This document shows positions 10,564-21,400 of a DNA stretch of 64,000 bases, one piece after another. The position numbers were made by a program, and so were the translations under genes. This stretch comes from an uncultured Flavobacteriales bacterium. GTDB lineage: Bacteria > Bacteroidota > Bacteroidia > Flavobacteriales_D > Parvicellaceae. Location of the stretch: the NCBI GenBank assembly GCA_943788755.1, contig CALSRM010000003.1, positions 1,550,001-1,614,000 on the forward strand. The letters are read 5' to 3'. Numbering within the stretch: position 1 is the first letter of the stretch; every line of letters begins with the position of its first letter. The notes beneath the pieces are model-generated. The model had not been told where the DNA came from and made no database searches. It saw only the letters and a list, made by a program, of their open reading frames with translations.

Positions 10564-11336
10564 GGCGTACTTTTAAGATTTGAAAAGGTTGCCCAAACTA
10601 ATAATGCAGTAGAAAGTAAAGAGAGGACAGGCGTTATATCTGCCAATGCTTCTCTGGCTAAATTAGGATTTGGTTCCACATATATAATGTCATTTGCTTG
10701 CACAATCATGCTGCCTGCTTGGATGCCTTCGATGGTTGAAAGGTCAACAAGGTAAACGTCTTTTTTGACTTTTGTTTGCCTAACAATTTTTATGCGACTT
10801 GCTTTTGAGTTGCCAGCGATTCCGCCAACCAAAGCTAATACTTCTATTAAGTTTGTATTATTATTTGAGAGGCTAACTACCGAGCAGAACTACCTGTTCC
10901 AGGAAAAACAATAACCCGCTTATTTGTAATAGTTAGGATTACAAAGGGCTCTACGTAAAATTTCGCGTATTCTGCTTGTAGGAAAGCTTCTGCCTCCACA
11001 ATTGTCTTCCCAACGATGTTAATGTTGCCAAGAATTGGAAGACGCGCCAAACTATCTGTCTGAACAACGTAATTTATGTTAGTTCTTGCAGCAATTGCTT
11101 GTTGAGACCCCGCACCAGCTTGTCCAGCGGCAATATCGATTAATTGGAACCCATCATTGGCAAACAATCTAAACTGTAATATGTCATTTACGGATATGAT
11201 GTATTCATCTATTGGTTTGTCTGGAGGCGTATCAAAAACATAATCTTTCGGTGTTTTTAACATAACGTGCGAGTTAATTGTGCAGCTAGACCAAAACATC
11301 AATCCTGCTAAGAAGCAGCGCAATAGGATTTTTCAT
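10560..11336 (-). CDS. wza: Outer-membrane polysaccharide export lipoprotein (Wza type; frameshifted)
   Basis: Poly_export and SLBB-type protein. From the ATG at 11336, removal of one A from the AAAAA run gives MKILLRCFLAGLMFWSSC, a lipoprotein signal with lipobox WSSC; without that change only a TTG start at 11323 is available. The export domain follows (DEYIISVNDILQFRLFAN, then LPILGNINIVGKTIVEAE), then the SLBB/beta-grasp part EVLALVGGIAGNSKASRIK and the C-terminal IYVEPNPNLAREAL. A shift at about 10835-10877 splits the two parts. A C-terminal hydrophobic helix (TPVLSLLSTALLVWATF) ends the protein, as usual in Bacteroidota Wza. The ATGA overlap with wzc shows the expected wza-wzc pairing. 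Confidence 0.9.
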
Positions 11337-11409
11337 ATAAATAGATTAGAGTGCAAATGTATAAATAAAAATCGGTAAAATAAAAAGTACTTTGAAAAAC
11401 AAAGTAAAA

Positions 11410-12588
11410 TTATTTTAATAGTTGGCAGTATAATTTTTCCATATCACATACTAGTCGGTCGTAGTGGAAGCTTTTAAAGACATGTGTTCCTTTCTGTGAA
11501 AAAGCAATTCTTTTATTATCATCCTCAATAAGGGATAACATATTTTTTGTAAACAATTGTTCATCATTGATATTTGATAATAGTGCTGTTTCATTTGGTA
11601 TCACAATATTCTCAATACCTCCAACATTTACCGATACGATGGGTTTTCTAGCCGCTTGGGCTTCGATAAGGCTAACTGGAGTCCCTTCGTTTTTAGAAGT
11701 TAAGGCTACAATATCTAACCCAGCTAAAGCAACATCTATATCCGTAATCCAACTGGTGAAAGTTAAAAGATCTTTGCGCGTATTGTTCTCTGTTGAGAAG
11801 TCTATTTTCAATTGTTTACAATAATCTTCCAACTCCCCTCTAAGTTCTCCATCTCCAATAATTATAAATCGAACCTTTCGGGTGGTTAGTTCCGAAATAT
11901 TCTTTACCACATTGAGAAAAAAATGATGGTTTTTAATTGGTACTAGTCTTCCGATTATGCCAATTGCAATTTCATTATCTTCAATTAACCATTTCTGCCT
12001 AAAGCTATTCCGTTTATCCTTCTGATTCTCTTTGAATTTATTCAAGTCAAACCCTAGGGGGATTACCTTTATTTTATTGGGCTTCGCTATTTTATGGATT
12101 TTTGCTAGTTCTTTTTTCTGAATAGCACTAATAGCAATTATTTTGGTAGATTTCCTAGCTAAGTTTCTTTCTATTGTTTTGTAAATAGTTGTTTTCACTT
12201 TTCCAAAGTAAGAGTGAAAAACATGCCCATGAAAAGTGTGAAGTATGACAGGAACTTTCATCTTGTAGGCTGCTAGCCTTCCAATAGCTCCTGCTTTCGA
12301 AGCATGTGTGTGAACAATGTCTGGTTTGAAGTCTGCAATTATTTCTTTAATTTTTTGATAGGCAATTCGATCATTTTTAAAATTAATCTCTCGCTTCATT
12401 TCAGGGATAATAATTGGTTTCAGTCCTAATTCATGCAATATAAACTGCGATGAATCTTCAGTCTCATCTTTCTCTCCTGCGACCAGTAAAGTTTCAAAAT
12501 CATCTGATAAATATTTAGACAGGTAAGCAGCATTATAGGTAGGGCCACCTATGTTCAATCGATTTATAATTCTTAAGACTTTAGGCAT
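11410..12588 (-). CDS. Glycosyltransferase family 4 (GT-B)
   Basis: 392 residues, intact. The N-terminal domain begins PKVLRIINRLNIGGPTYNAAYL, the Gly-rich acceptor loop of GT4 enzymes, with VHTHASKAGAIGRLAA further on. The donor domain has IGIIGRLVPIKNHHFFL and the E-x7-E type motif in KNEGTPVSLIEAQAARKP. The product is cytosolic or membrane-peripheral and transfers a nucleotide-activated hexose to a lipid-linked acceptor. Its stop lies 73 bp before the wza start and it reads in the same direction, so it is likely part of the same surface-polysaccharide unit. The sugar specificity cannot be told. Confidence 0.9.
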   Translation of the reverse strand: MPKVLRIINRLNIGGPTYNAAYLSKYLSDDFETLLVAGEKDETEDSSQFILHELGLKPIIIPEMKREINFKNDRIAYQKIKEIIADFKPDIVHTHASKAGAIGRLAAYKMKVPVILHTFHGHVFHSYFGKVKTTIYKTIERNLARKSTKIIAISAIQKKELAKIHKIAKPNKIKVIPLGFDLNKFKENQKDKRNSFRQKWLIEDNEIAIGIIGRLVPIKNHHFFLNVVKNISELTTRKVRFIIIGDGELRGELEDYCKQLKIDFSTENNTRKDLLTFTSWITDIDVALAGLDIVALTSKNEGTPVSLIEAQAARKPIVSVNVGGIENIVIPNETALLSNINDEQLFTKNMLSLIEDDNKRIAFSQKGTHVFKSFHYDRLVCDMEKLYCQLLK

Positions 12589-12784
12589 ATTATTTTTTAT
12601 CTAGGCAAATGTAACTTTATACTTGCTTTTTTTTAGAAAAAATGTGATTCTATTATAAACACCTAGTAATAGTTGTTTAATTGAAGAGTTTTGGAAATAA
12701 AAGTTTCAGTATGATTCAATTAATTTCATGTATGGTCTAAAAATTGAATAATATTAACTAATCTTATCACTTGATGTTTATTAC

Positions 12785-14270
12785 GTGAAAAATAATTTAA
12801 AACATATCACATTATTAATTTTGTTTATTTGCTCGTCTGCATCAGTCCAAGCCCAGCATAAAACGAATTCAATAGACATTGCCATAAGTGCTCTTGCAAA
12901 AGATTCTTCATTGAAGAATGCTTCAATAAGTTTTGTTGTTAAGGACTTGGATTCTAGTGCAATAATTTCTGAATATAACCCGAATTTAAGTTTGCCATCT
13001 GCTTCTACTATGAAAGTGGTTTCCACTGCTGCTGCTTTAGATATTTTAGGTTCATATCTGAAATTTGAAACTAAAATAATGTATGATGGGTATATTGACT
13101 CTAATAACGTTTTGACAGGGGAATATATATATAAAGGGTGGTGGAGATCCAACACTTGGGAGTAAGTATTTTAAAGAGAAGTACGGTTTGTTCCTATCAA
13201 GTTGGGTGGATGAAATAGCAAAATTAGGTATTGATTCAATTGCTGGTAGTGTAATAGGGGATGCTTCTTTGTTTTCAGATGAGTATGTTGCATCTACTTG
13301 GAGTTGGGGTGATATTGGAAATTATTATGGAGCTGGTGTTTCTGGATTAACTATTTATGATAATACTGTAGAGTTTGAGTTCTCATCTGGTCCATCAGCT
13401 CATGACTCCACATTTATAGATTGTTTTTACCCGTATACACCTGACTTAATAATTGATAATAAAGTTAAAGCTTCAAATACTAAAAAAGATTTGGCATATA
13501 TATACGGCGGTCCAAATAATCCAACGCGTACAATCACTGGAACAATACCAAAAGGGCAAGTAGGGTACATGGTTAAAGGATCAACTCATGAACCTGCATA
13601 TGTGACAGCTTTCGAATTAGAATCAGCTTTATGGGAATATGGAATCAGTGTGGGAGGAAACGCAACTACTATTCGTAGAATGAAATCTTCAGGGAATTAT
13701 TTTGAATCAGAAAGAAAGGCTATTTTCATTACAAAATCCCCTACTGTAGGTCAAATTGTTTATTGGACAAATCTTATTTCTAATAATTTGTATGCAGAAC
13801 ATTTACTAAAACATATAGGTGTAAAAAAATACGGTGACGGAAGTGTGTTTTCATCCACATTAGCTGTTACGAAATATTGGAGCTCTAAAGGGATTGATAT
13901 GACAGGATTCTACATGAATGATGGAAGTGGGCTTTCTCGATCAAATGCAATTACTGCTTCTCAACTTGTTGAGATTTTAGCGTATATGAAGTTAAAAAGT
14001 AAATATTCAAAATCATTTTTATCCTCATTGCCAGTTGCCGGAAAAACGGGAACATTAAGAAGTATTGGAAAGAAAACCAAGATAGCTGGAAATCTAAAAG
14101 CAAAGAGTGGAACGATGACGCGCATTAAAAGCTATGCAGGTTATGTTAAAAGTGCTTCTGGAAGAAACCTAGTCTTTGCAATTGTAATTAATAATCATAA
14201 TTGCACCTCTTTTCAAATCAAAAAGAAACTGGAAATTGTAATGGTAGCTCTAGGAAATTATAATGGTTAA
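12785..14270 (+). CDS. dacB: D-alanyl-D-alanine carboxypeptidase / PBP4 family (one frameshift)
   Basis: Periplasmic serine peptidase of family S13 acting on peptidoglycan stem peptides. After a signal peptide ([17 protein letters not shown]) the active-site SxxK is SASTMK in [19 protein letters not shown]. The conserved GGGDPTLGS segment appears only after a one-base shift near 13140-13150. Then come [14 protein letters not shown], the SxN motif in [13 protein letters not shown], and KTG in [14 protein letters not shown]. No ATG is available in frame after the upstream stop, so GTG at 12785 is the likely start. The stop overlaps the stop of menB on the other strand (14267-14270), so the two genes are convergent with no room for a terminator between them. 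Confidence 0.9.
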
Positions 14271-15110
14271 GGAAACTTTGGAAACTTCTTGAAGTTAGGC
14301 TCTCTTTTTTCTAGAAAAGCATTTTTTCCTTCTACAGCTTCGTCAGTGCCGTAAGCTAGTCTTGTAGCTTCTCCCGCATATACTTGTTGTCCAACCAATC
14401 CATCATCAATAAGATTGAATCCGAACTTCAACATTTTAATGGCTGTAGGACTCTTGGTCATGATTTCTTGTGCCCAATCGTAAGCTTCCTGTTCTAACTC
14501 ATCATGCGGAACAACTTTGTTTACCATTCCCATATCATAAGCTTCTTGAGCCGTATAATTTGCTCCTAAGAAAAAGATCTCTCTTGCTCTTTTTTGTCCA
14601 ACTTGGCGTGCTAAATAAGCAGAGCCAAAACCTCCATCAAAACTGGCAACATTAGCATCTGTTTGCTTAAAAATAGCATGTTCTTTACTGGCTAAAGTTA
14701 AATCACAAACTACGTGTAAGCTATGACCACCACCAACAGCCCATCCTGGGACTACAGCTATAACTACTTTATTCATGAAGCGAATCTGACGCTGAACATC
14801 TAAAATGTTAAACCGATTAACGCCGTTTCCTCCTTTATAACCACTTGTAGATCGCACTCTTTGGTCACCACCAGAACAAAATGCCCATCCACCATCTTTA
14901 GGTGAAGGCCCTTCTCCTGTGATTAAGACCACTCCTATTTCTTGGCTTTCATGACAGATGACCAATGCTTCCCATAGTTCATCCACTGTTTTAGGTGTGA
15001 AATGCATTTCTACACTCTGGTCTATTGAAAGCAATTCTTGCAACACCGTCAAGGGTCTTAAACGTAATTTCTTCGTATTCCTTTTCCGTTTTCCATTCTA
15101 GATTTGCCAT
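14267..15110 (-). CDS. menB: 1,4-dihydroxy-2-naphthoyl-CoA synthase (one frameshift)
   Basis: Crotonase-fold enzyme that closes the second ring in menaquinone synthesis. From ATG 15110 it reads [18 protein letters not shown], then [10 protein letters not shown] and RNAF, the standard MenB N-terminus. One extra T near 15005 shifts into the remaining 250 residues with [47 protein letters not shown] and [17 protein letters not shown], all hallmark MenB segments. The C-terminus NFKKFPKFP is also typical. The total of 280 residues matches the family. It lies 83 bp downstream of the menD stop and reads the same way, so it is probably the last gene of the menaquinone group here. Confidence 0.95.
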
Positions 15111-15193
15111 GGTATTTTGTTTAAGTATGATCGTTTGTAAATGTACGAACTATAAAGGATAGAATAAACCTGTCTATTTAGAATTTTCAATTC

Positions 15194-16892
15194 CTAGTCA
15201 GAATTGTCTTTAATAGCTTCAAAATAGCTTTTCAATACGACGGCATTTGCTTCTTTTGGGGTAAATATTTCTAGAACAGCCGGTCGCTTATTTTCTTGTT
15301 CGTTATAAAATGTAGGTAAAGCTTCTTCTAAAGACTCCTCGTTGCACGCCGCGTAGTAATTAATATTATGAGCCTGTAACTAAATGCTGAATGTTCACAT
15401 TATTACCTACTTCAAAAAAATCTTCAAGCTGTTTTGTGCTAGAAGGTCCGGGGATAATTCTAAAGATACCTCCTCCAGAATTATTAATTACGATAATTCG
15501 AATATTAGACGTAAGATGATTATTCCAGAGTGCATTTATATCATAAACAAAACTCAGGTCTCCAGAAAGTAGAAGCGTTAAGTTGTTATTGACAGAAGCG
15601 GCTCCAATCATTGTAGAAGTGCAGCCGTCAATCCCACTTACCCCTCGATTTGCATTATACTGGACCGTGTTGATCTGTTCAAACAATTGAATATAACGCA
15701 CTGGCGAACTATTTCCCATGTGCAAATTTGAAAAATCAGGTAACGTTTCTACTATTATACTAGTCGCCTTCAAATCACTCCAGGTACACTGTTTGATAAA
15801 CTCTTCATGTTTTCGTTGAGCTAAGAAGGATTTTTGTAACCATTTATCTCCAAAATTGCTCTGAAAATTGGGTTCTAATAATTGGATTTGTGAGAAAAAG
15901 GATAAGGGAGAAATAGCTAGTTTTTTAGTCAAAGATGAAAATGTGTCTATTGGTGCAGATTCTAAACTTATTTGCCAATGCTCTTGCGCTTTATTATTTC
16001 TTAAAAAGGATTTTATTCGTTTTGATATTATTGCTCCCCCTATTGAAATTAATAGGTCAGGCGCGTAATTGGTTACCTCATCCTCGTTAATCGAGCTTAA
16101 TGTTCTATCGATAGAAGAAATAAATTTTATATCACCTATATTAGCAGTGCTTTCCGTTAAAATAGCAACGGAACAATTTTCATTTATCTGTTTAAGTAAA
16201 TTGTTTAATTCTGTACTTTTTTCTAAAACGCCACATAGAATTAAGATTCGATTTTCTTTTGTCCATTTATTAGAAATAACTTTAAACTCAGTATCTGTTA
16301 TTGTTGTTCTTTTTCTGCTTTCAGGCGAATATTTTGGTGTGTAAGCATCGTCAATTGCTACAGTGTTGTATAGGGGTTCCTCAAATGGAATGTTTAAATG
16401 AACCGTATTATTAGCTATTGCTTTAACATTATTCAAAGCTGAATTGATTTCGGCTTCCCACTTAGATGTGTTTTCATCATTTTCATCGCTTGATAATGAG
16501 TAGTTATGATGAATGTAATTTTGAAAAACATTCACCTGGTCTATCATCTGTCCTTCTCCATTATTTAACCATTTAGCAGGCCTGTCCGATGTAATAACAA
16601 GCAGCGGGATATTTTGGTAATAGGCCTCTGAAATTGCCGGGGCATAATTCAATGCTGCACTTCCTGATGTGCAGCAAATAATTACTGGTTCGCTTAGTTG
16701 TTGCGCTTTTCCTAGTGCATAAAACGCAGCTGATCTTTCATCAACAATTGAGATGCAATGAAAAAATGGATTTTCGTTAAAAGAAATAATTAGGGGAGCG
16801 TTTCTGGACCCAGCTGAAAAGACAACATTTTTAATTCCATACTGTTCGCATAGGTTTACTAATATTTGAACACTCTTTTTGTCCGAAATCAT
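15194..16892 (-). CDS. menD: SEPHCHC synthase (2-succinyl-5-enolpyruvyl-6-hydroxy-3-cyclohexene-1-carboxylate synthase; one frameshift)
   Basis: ThDP-dependent enzyme of menaquinone synthesis. The N-terminal segment has VVFSAGSRNAPLIISF and VDERSAAFYALGKAQ with the catalytic Glu of the cofactor site. CCTSGSAALNYAPAISEA, TSDRPAKWLNNGEGQMIDQ and the C-terminal ThDP motif LLLSGDLSFVYDINALWNN all fit MenD. Near 15370 a single-base shift cuts off the last about 60 residues, which read YYAACNEESLEEAL and end KSYFEAIKDNSD at a TAG at 15194. The full length of about 565 residues is normal. It is preceded by menF 48 bp upstream. Confidence 0.94.
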
Positions 16893-16940
16893 AGTACAAA
16901 CTTACGCATTAGGCATGAAGTAGAATCGCTTATGGATTAG

Positions 16941-17930
16941 TTAATCTAAAATATTTAACAAAGTTTGTGCTTTTAGCGCTGTTTCTTCCCATTCATTATA
17001 TGGGTTAGAATTAGTTGTGATTCCTCCGCCAACATAAATCCAATATTCATTTTTAAACAGCTGCATGCACCGTAAATTAACGAATAAGCTACATGAGGTA
17101 TTATTAATAATTCCCAGGAATCCCGTGTAAAATTCGCGGTTGTATCCTTCGTTTTTAAGAATAAAGTCTTGTGCTTTTTTTTGAGGAATGCCACAAACAG
17201 CAGGGGTAGGGTGGAGTAGGTCTGCTAATGCTAAAGGAGTCTTATTCGTTTGTATATTGAATGTTGTTTTAAGGTGTGCAATATTTCCTGCTGTAACAGT
17301 TTCTGGGTTTGAATTGAATTGATGGTTTATAGATTCACTTTCTAGTTTTTCTTTGATGTAATTCGTTACAAATTGTTGTTCGTCAAGTTCTTTCTCTTTC
17401 CAATTGATATTGTCAAGCGCTTTGCTACCCGCAAGCGCAACGGTTGAGTACTTTTCTGCAGAACCTTCAATTAATGTTTCAGGTGTAGCTCCCATCCATG
17501 TTCCTTCATTAGGAATGTTGAATAAGTAATTAAAAGAATGGTTGTACTCTTTACAGAGGTTTAGATAGGTTTGAAAAATATCACCATTAATAACTGGATG
17601 TTTTTTAATTCGAGAAAGAACAACTTTACTCATGTCCTTTGTACATGCATTTATAAATAACTCCGCTTTTCTAAGGTAGTTTTTTTTATCAAGTTCTTGA
17701 CGTTTAGGAGAGCTACTTTCTAGACTTAACTTATACGCTGATAAAATAAATTCTGCTTTACCTTCTAAGTAAAAAGACGCAGACTTATCTGCGTTTGAGA
17801 TGATGAAACCATTAAGAGTAGGATTTGAGTTTAAATCAATTTTCACCCAAGTTCCTGATATAAAATGTATTTCATTATCGTTAGGTTTCTGATAAAAGAC
17901 AAACCCGTCTTGTTGGGATAATTCGGTCAT
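16941..17930 (-). CDS. menF: Isochorismate synthase
   Basis: 329 residues, intact, chorismate-binding fold. It converts chorismate to isochorismate, the first committed step of menaquinone synthesis. Recognisable parts are FLNIPNEGTWMGATPETLIEG-like spacing in NEGTWMGATPETLIEG, STVALAGSKA, HLKTTFNIQ, LHPTPAVCGIPQKKA and the Mg-binding C-terminal FYTGFLGIINN with YVGGGITTNSNPYNEWEE. It is shorter at the N-terminus than E. coli MenF, as is usual in Bacteroidota. Its ATG overlaps the stop of the upstream hotdog thioesterase by one base (TAATG), so the two are translationally coupled. The sequence does not separate a menaquinone role from a siderophore role, but menD next door does. Confidence 0.93.
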   Translation of the reverse strand: MTELSQQDGFVFYQKPNDNEIHFISGTWVKIDLNSNPTLNGFIISNADKSASFYLEGKAEFILSAYKLSLESSSPKRQELDKKNYLRKAELFINACTKDMSKVVLSRIKKHPVINGDIFQTYLNLCKEYNHSFNYLFNIPNEGTWMGATPETLIEGSAEKYSTVALAGSKALDNINWKEKELDEQQFVTNYIKEKLESESINHQFNSNPETVTAGNIAHLKTTFNIQTNKTPLALADLLHPTPAVCGIPQKKAQDFILKNEGYNREFYTGFLGIINNTSCSLFVNLRCMQLFKNEYWIYVGGGITTNSNPYNEWEETALKAQTLLNILD

Positions 17931-18352
17931 TATTTTTTTCTTTCAATAATCATCATAGTCATTCGTGAAGTTGAGATTAATTTCTGTTTTTCGTCTTTAA
18001 TTTCGATACTCCAAATATGGGTTGTTCTTCCTTGATGCACTAGTTTGGCAGTTCCGAATACAAAACCATCCATTACGGAACCAATATGATTTGCATTTAT
18101 TTCAATGCAAACACCAAAATGCGTTTTGCCATCAATTATCGAAAATGTTCCAACACTTCCAAGCGTTTCAGCTAATGCGACATTAGCCCCGCCATGCAGC
18201 AGCCCCATTGGTTGAAATGTCCTTTCATCTACGGGCATTTTGGCAATTAAAAAGTCATCTCCGATTTCGGTAAACTCAATTCCAAGATTAGAAACCATGG
18301 TTTCTTGGTTGATTAAATTTATATCCTGGATGGTAATTTTTGGGTTTATCAT
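17930..18352 (-). CDS. menI: Hotdog-fold thioesterase, probable DHNA-CoA thioesterase
   Basis: 140 residues of the PaaI/YdiI hotdog family. The segment MGLLHGGANVALAETLGS has the HGG turn and the catalytic Glu in the helix, as in MenI/YdiI; GVCIEINANHIGSV and GTAKLVHQGRTTHIWSIEI are the matching beta-sheet pieces. Hydrolysis of 1,4-dihydroxy-2-naphthoyl-CoA follows MenB in the pathway. The assignment rests on the fold plus the direct coupling to menF and the nearby menD and menB; a general phenylacetyl-CoA-type thioesterase cannot be excluded. It is the first gene of the group and faces the terminator of the large secreted protein upstream. Confidence 0.82.
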   Translation of the reverse strand: MINPKITIQDINLINQETMVSNLGIEFTEIGDDFLIAKMPVDERTFQPMGLLHGGANVALAETLGSVGTFSIIDGKTHFGVCIEINANHIGSVMDGFVFGTAKLVHQGRTTHIWSIEIKDEKQKLISTSRMTMMIIERKK

Positions 18353-18371
18353 AAGGCAAAGATATAAACAA

Positions 18372-18402
18372 AAAAAAGGTACTCAAATTGAGTACCTTTT
18401 TT
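18372..18402. terminator. Rho-independent terminator after the large secreted protease
   Basis: A perfect stem GGTACTCAA / TTGAGTACC around a single A, flanked by an A run on the left and a T run on the right. It lies 25 bp past the stop of the minus-strand protease gene and 20 bp before the menI start, so it separates the two transcription units. Confidence 0.85.
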
Positions 18403-18426
18403 AACGAAAATTATAAGCTATTTTTA

Positions 18427-21400
18427 TTATCTAATAATAGATATTCTTTTAGTTATGCTTTCATTATTCGTTTTAATGTTAACAAAATAAAATCCTTCAG
18501 CATTGTTGTTTAAGTTGAACTCAATAACTGAACTTGATGTATTATTCATTCTTCTAGACTTCAGAAGTTCGCCTATTGTATTGAATATTCTAATTTCCAC
18601 ATCTTGTTCTATTGCGAAATTAAGACTTAAATTAAATTCACCATTGCTTGGATTTGGATAAAGGTTAACAGATTCTTCTAAATTAACTTCTTCTAGTCCT
18701 GTAAAACCAACATTAATAGTAATTGTGTCAGATGATGAACAATTACCTAATGTGCCCGTTAATATAACTGTATAAGTACCAGCTGTTGTGTATGTGTGTG
18801 AAGGACTGCCTAGAGTAGAAGATGTGCCGTCACCAAAACTCCAAGAGTAAGAAGTGGCACCGGACCCAGCATTACTAAAATTGATTGTTCCACCCGCAAC
18901 AATTAAAGTTTGGTCTGATCCAGCAATAACAACTGGCGCTACATTAACAGAGATTGTTGTTGATACAGCCGCTCCTTGACATACTCCATTCGATCCAATT
19001 ACCGTATAGGTAGTTTGGTTTGTTGGCGACACCGTAATAGATGATGAAGTGGCACCCGTATTCCAATTGTATGTCTGAGCTCCAGAACCTGTTAAGGTCA
19101 GGCTTTCTCCATCACAAATAACCGGGTTTGAAGGTGATATTGTAACTGTAGGTTCCGTTTCCACTGTGATAGTTACACTAGCTGTTTCGGTACATTCACT
19201 AACATCTTCCATAGTAACTGTATAGGTGGTGGTGGTAGCAGGAGATACAACTTGAGTTGCCCCTGTTCCTAAGCCACCGTCCCAAGTGTAAGTTCCTCCG
19301 GAACCAGCTCCACCACTAGTTATAGTAGCAGAGTTGCCGAAACAAACTGTTTGATTTGAAGAGATAGTAGGAGTAAACCCACCCGTATTTGTGATTGTTG
19401 AGGTGTTTGCTCCTTGACAACCATTAACATCTTCAAGTACAACATTATAAGTTCCTGCAGATAATCCGGTAAAACTACCAGAAGATTGGAATGTTGCTCC
19501 ACCATCAATACTGTATTGATAGGGTGCTGAACCTCCTGTTCCTGTAAGAACAATTGATCCGTTTGTTGCAGCACAGGTTTCATTAACTGGTGCAGCAGCA
19601 GCTGTAACGTTGCCTGTTCCAGTAATCGTTTCTGCACTTGCGATAGATGTACATCCATTCCCGTCCATTGCTAATACTTGATAAGTTGCAGCAGCAAGTC
19701 CAGAAAACGTTCCACTTCCTTGGAAAGAAGAACCATTATCTATACTGTAAGTATAAATTGCGTTTCCACCGCCACCTGTAACATTTATGGTTCCGTTGTT
19801 TGCACCGCATGAAGCATTCGTCGAGGTAACTGAATGTGAAACAGAAGTAGGTTCCGTAATTGTTATAGAATTTATAATAGACACGCAACTATTTGCATCT
19901 TGCACGGATATATCATATGTTCCCATAGGTAGTCCAGTAGAGGTAAAAGGGCTTGTTCCTGCAATATAATTAACTCCTCCGTCAATACTGAAATTAAATG
20001 GAGCAGTTCCAGTAGCTGTAGTTGTAATAGATCCATCATTTGCATTGCTACAGGTAATATTAGAAAAAGTTGAAATTTCTGATGGTGCTGTGGCATTGGA
20101 CAAAGTAACCGGTTCAGTTCCTTGACAAGTGTTAGCGTCTTCAACAACAATACTATACGCACCAGTTCCTAAGGTGCTAAAAGTGTAAGGGCTAGTGCCT
20201 GCAGTAAAGGTCATCCCACCATCGTTACTAAATGTATATGGACCGGTTCCTCCAGAAACAGAAGTTACTATTGAGCCATCATTCGCACCACAGCTAGGCT
20301 CATTTGTTGTTGAGCTTACTGTTAAGGTAATACCTGATATTGTAAGAGTAGCAGAAGTTGTTCCTTGGCATCCTAGTCCATCTGCTGATACAATATTGTA
20401 TGTTCCGGCAGCTAAACTAGTAAAAGTAGCACCGGATTGAAATGTGATGCCACCATCAATACTATAAGTATAAGCCGGTGTTCCTCCAGTAGCGGCAACA
20501 ACAATTTGTCCGTCATTATTAGCGCATCCAGGATTTGTTTCCGTCGCTGATACGGATAAGGTAACTCCAATAGTAGTAAGAGTAGCAGAAGTTGTTCCTA
20601 GACATCCTAAAGCATCTGCTGATACGATACTGTATGTCCCAGCGGCTAAACTAGTAAAAGTAGCACCGGACTGGAAAGTAGATCCACCATCAATGCTATA
20701 AGAATAAGCCGGTGTTCCTCCTGCAGCTGTAACTACAATTTGTCCATCATTATTAGCGCATCCAGGATCGGTCGTCGCAGAGGTTACTGCAAGTGCCCCT
20801 GCACCTGGGTTCAAAGTAGCTGTAAATGTTCCTTGACATCCATTGGCATCCTCTACAACTATATCATAAGAATCATCAGACAAACCTGTGAAAGTATCTC
20901 CGGACTGGAAAGTAGATCCACCATCAATGCTATAAGAATAGGCAGGTGTTCCTCCTGTAGCTGTAACTAGAATTTGTCCATCATTTCCAGCACATCCTGG
21001 GTCAGTAGTTGTTGCAGTAGTTGTTGGTCCACTAGTAATTACAACTTGAACACTATCGATAACTTGACCATCACAAACTCCATCTAATACAAGATATGCA
21101 GTATAATTTCCTGCTGTGGCATACGTTACTGTTTCTGATTGATTAGTTGATGCAGCAGGCAAACCTCCTGTTGTATACCAATTATATCCACTAATATTTG
21201 AACCAGTAGCAGAAAAATCAATTGAACCACCAGCGCATGTAGTTGTAATATTTGAACTTGCTGTTCCTGTTACCGGTACATCTGTTACGTAAGGAGTTAT
21301 GTACAATGAGTATGGATTACCCCATGAGTCTGGGTCATCAAAAGTATACCATATATTATCAGACCATTGTTCCCAAGCTGTATTTTGAGTTGGATCGGTA

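Noticed and set aside
19320-20970. Several open frames on both strands across the repeat part of the protease (for example near 19787, 20195 and 20740)
   Set aside because: They are shadows of the repeated Thr/Ser/Gly-rich coding sequence; the 1716-residue frame explains the region completely.
19385-21030. Regular repeat spacing suggesting a CRISPR array
   Set aside because: Units are about 235 bp, lie in a coding frame and match SprB protein repeats; no short direct repeats with unique spacers.
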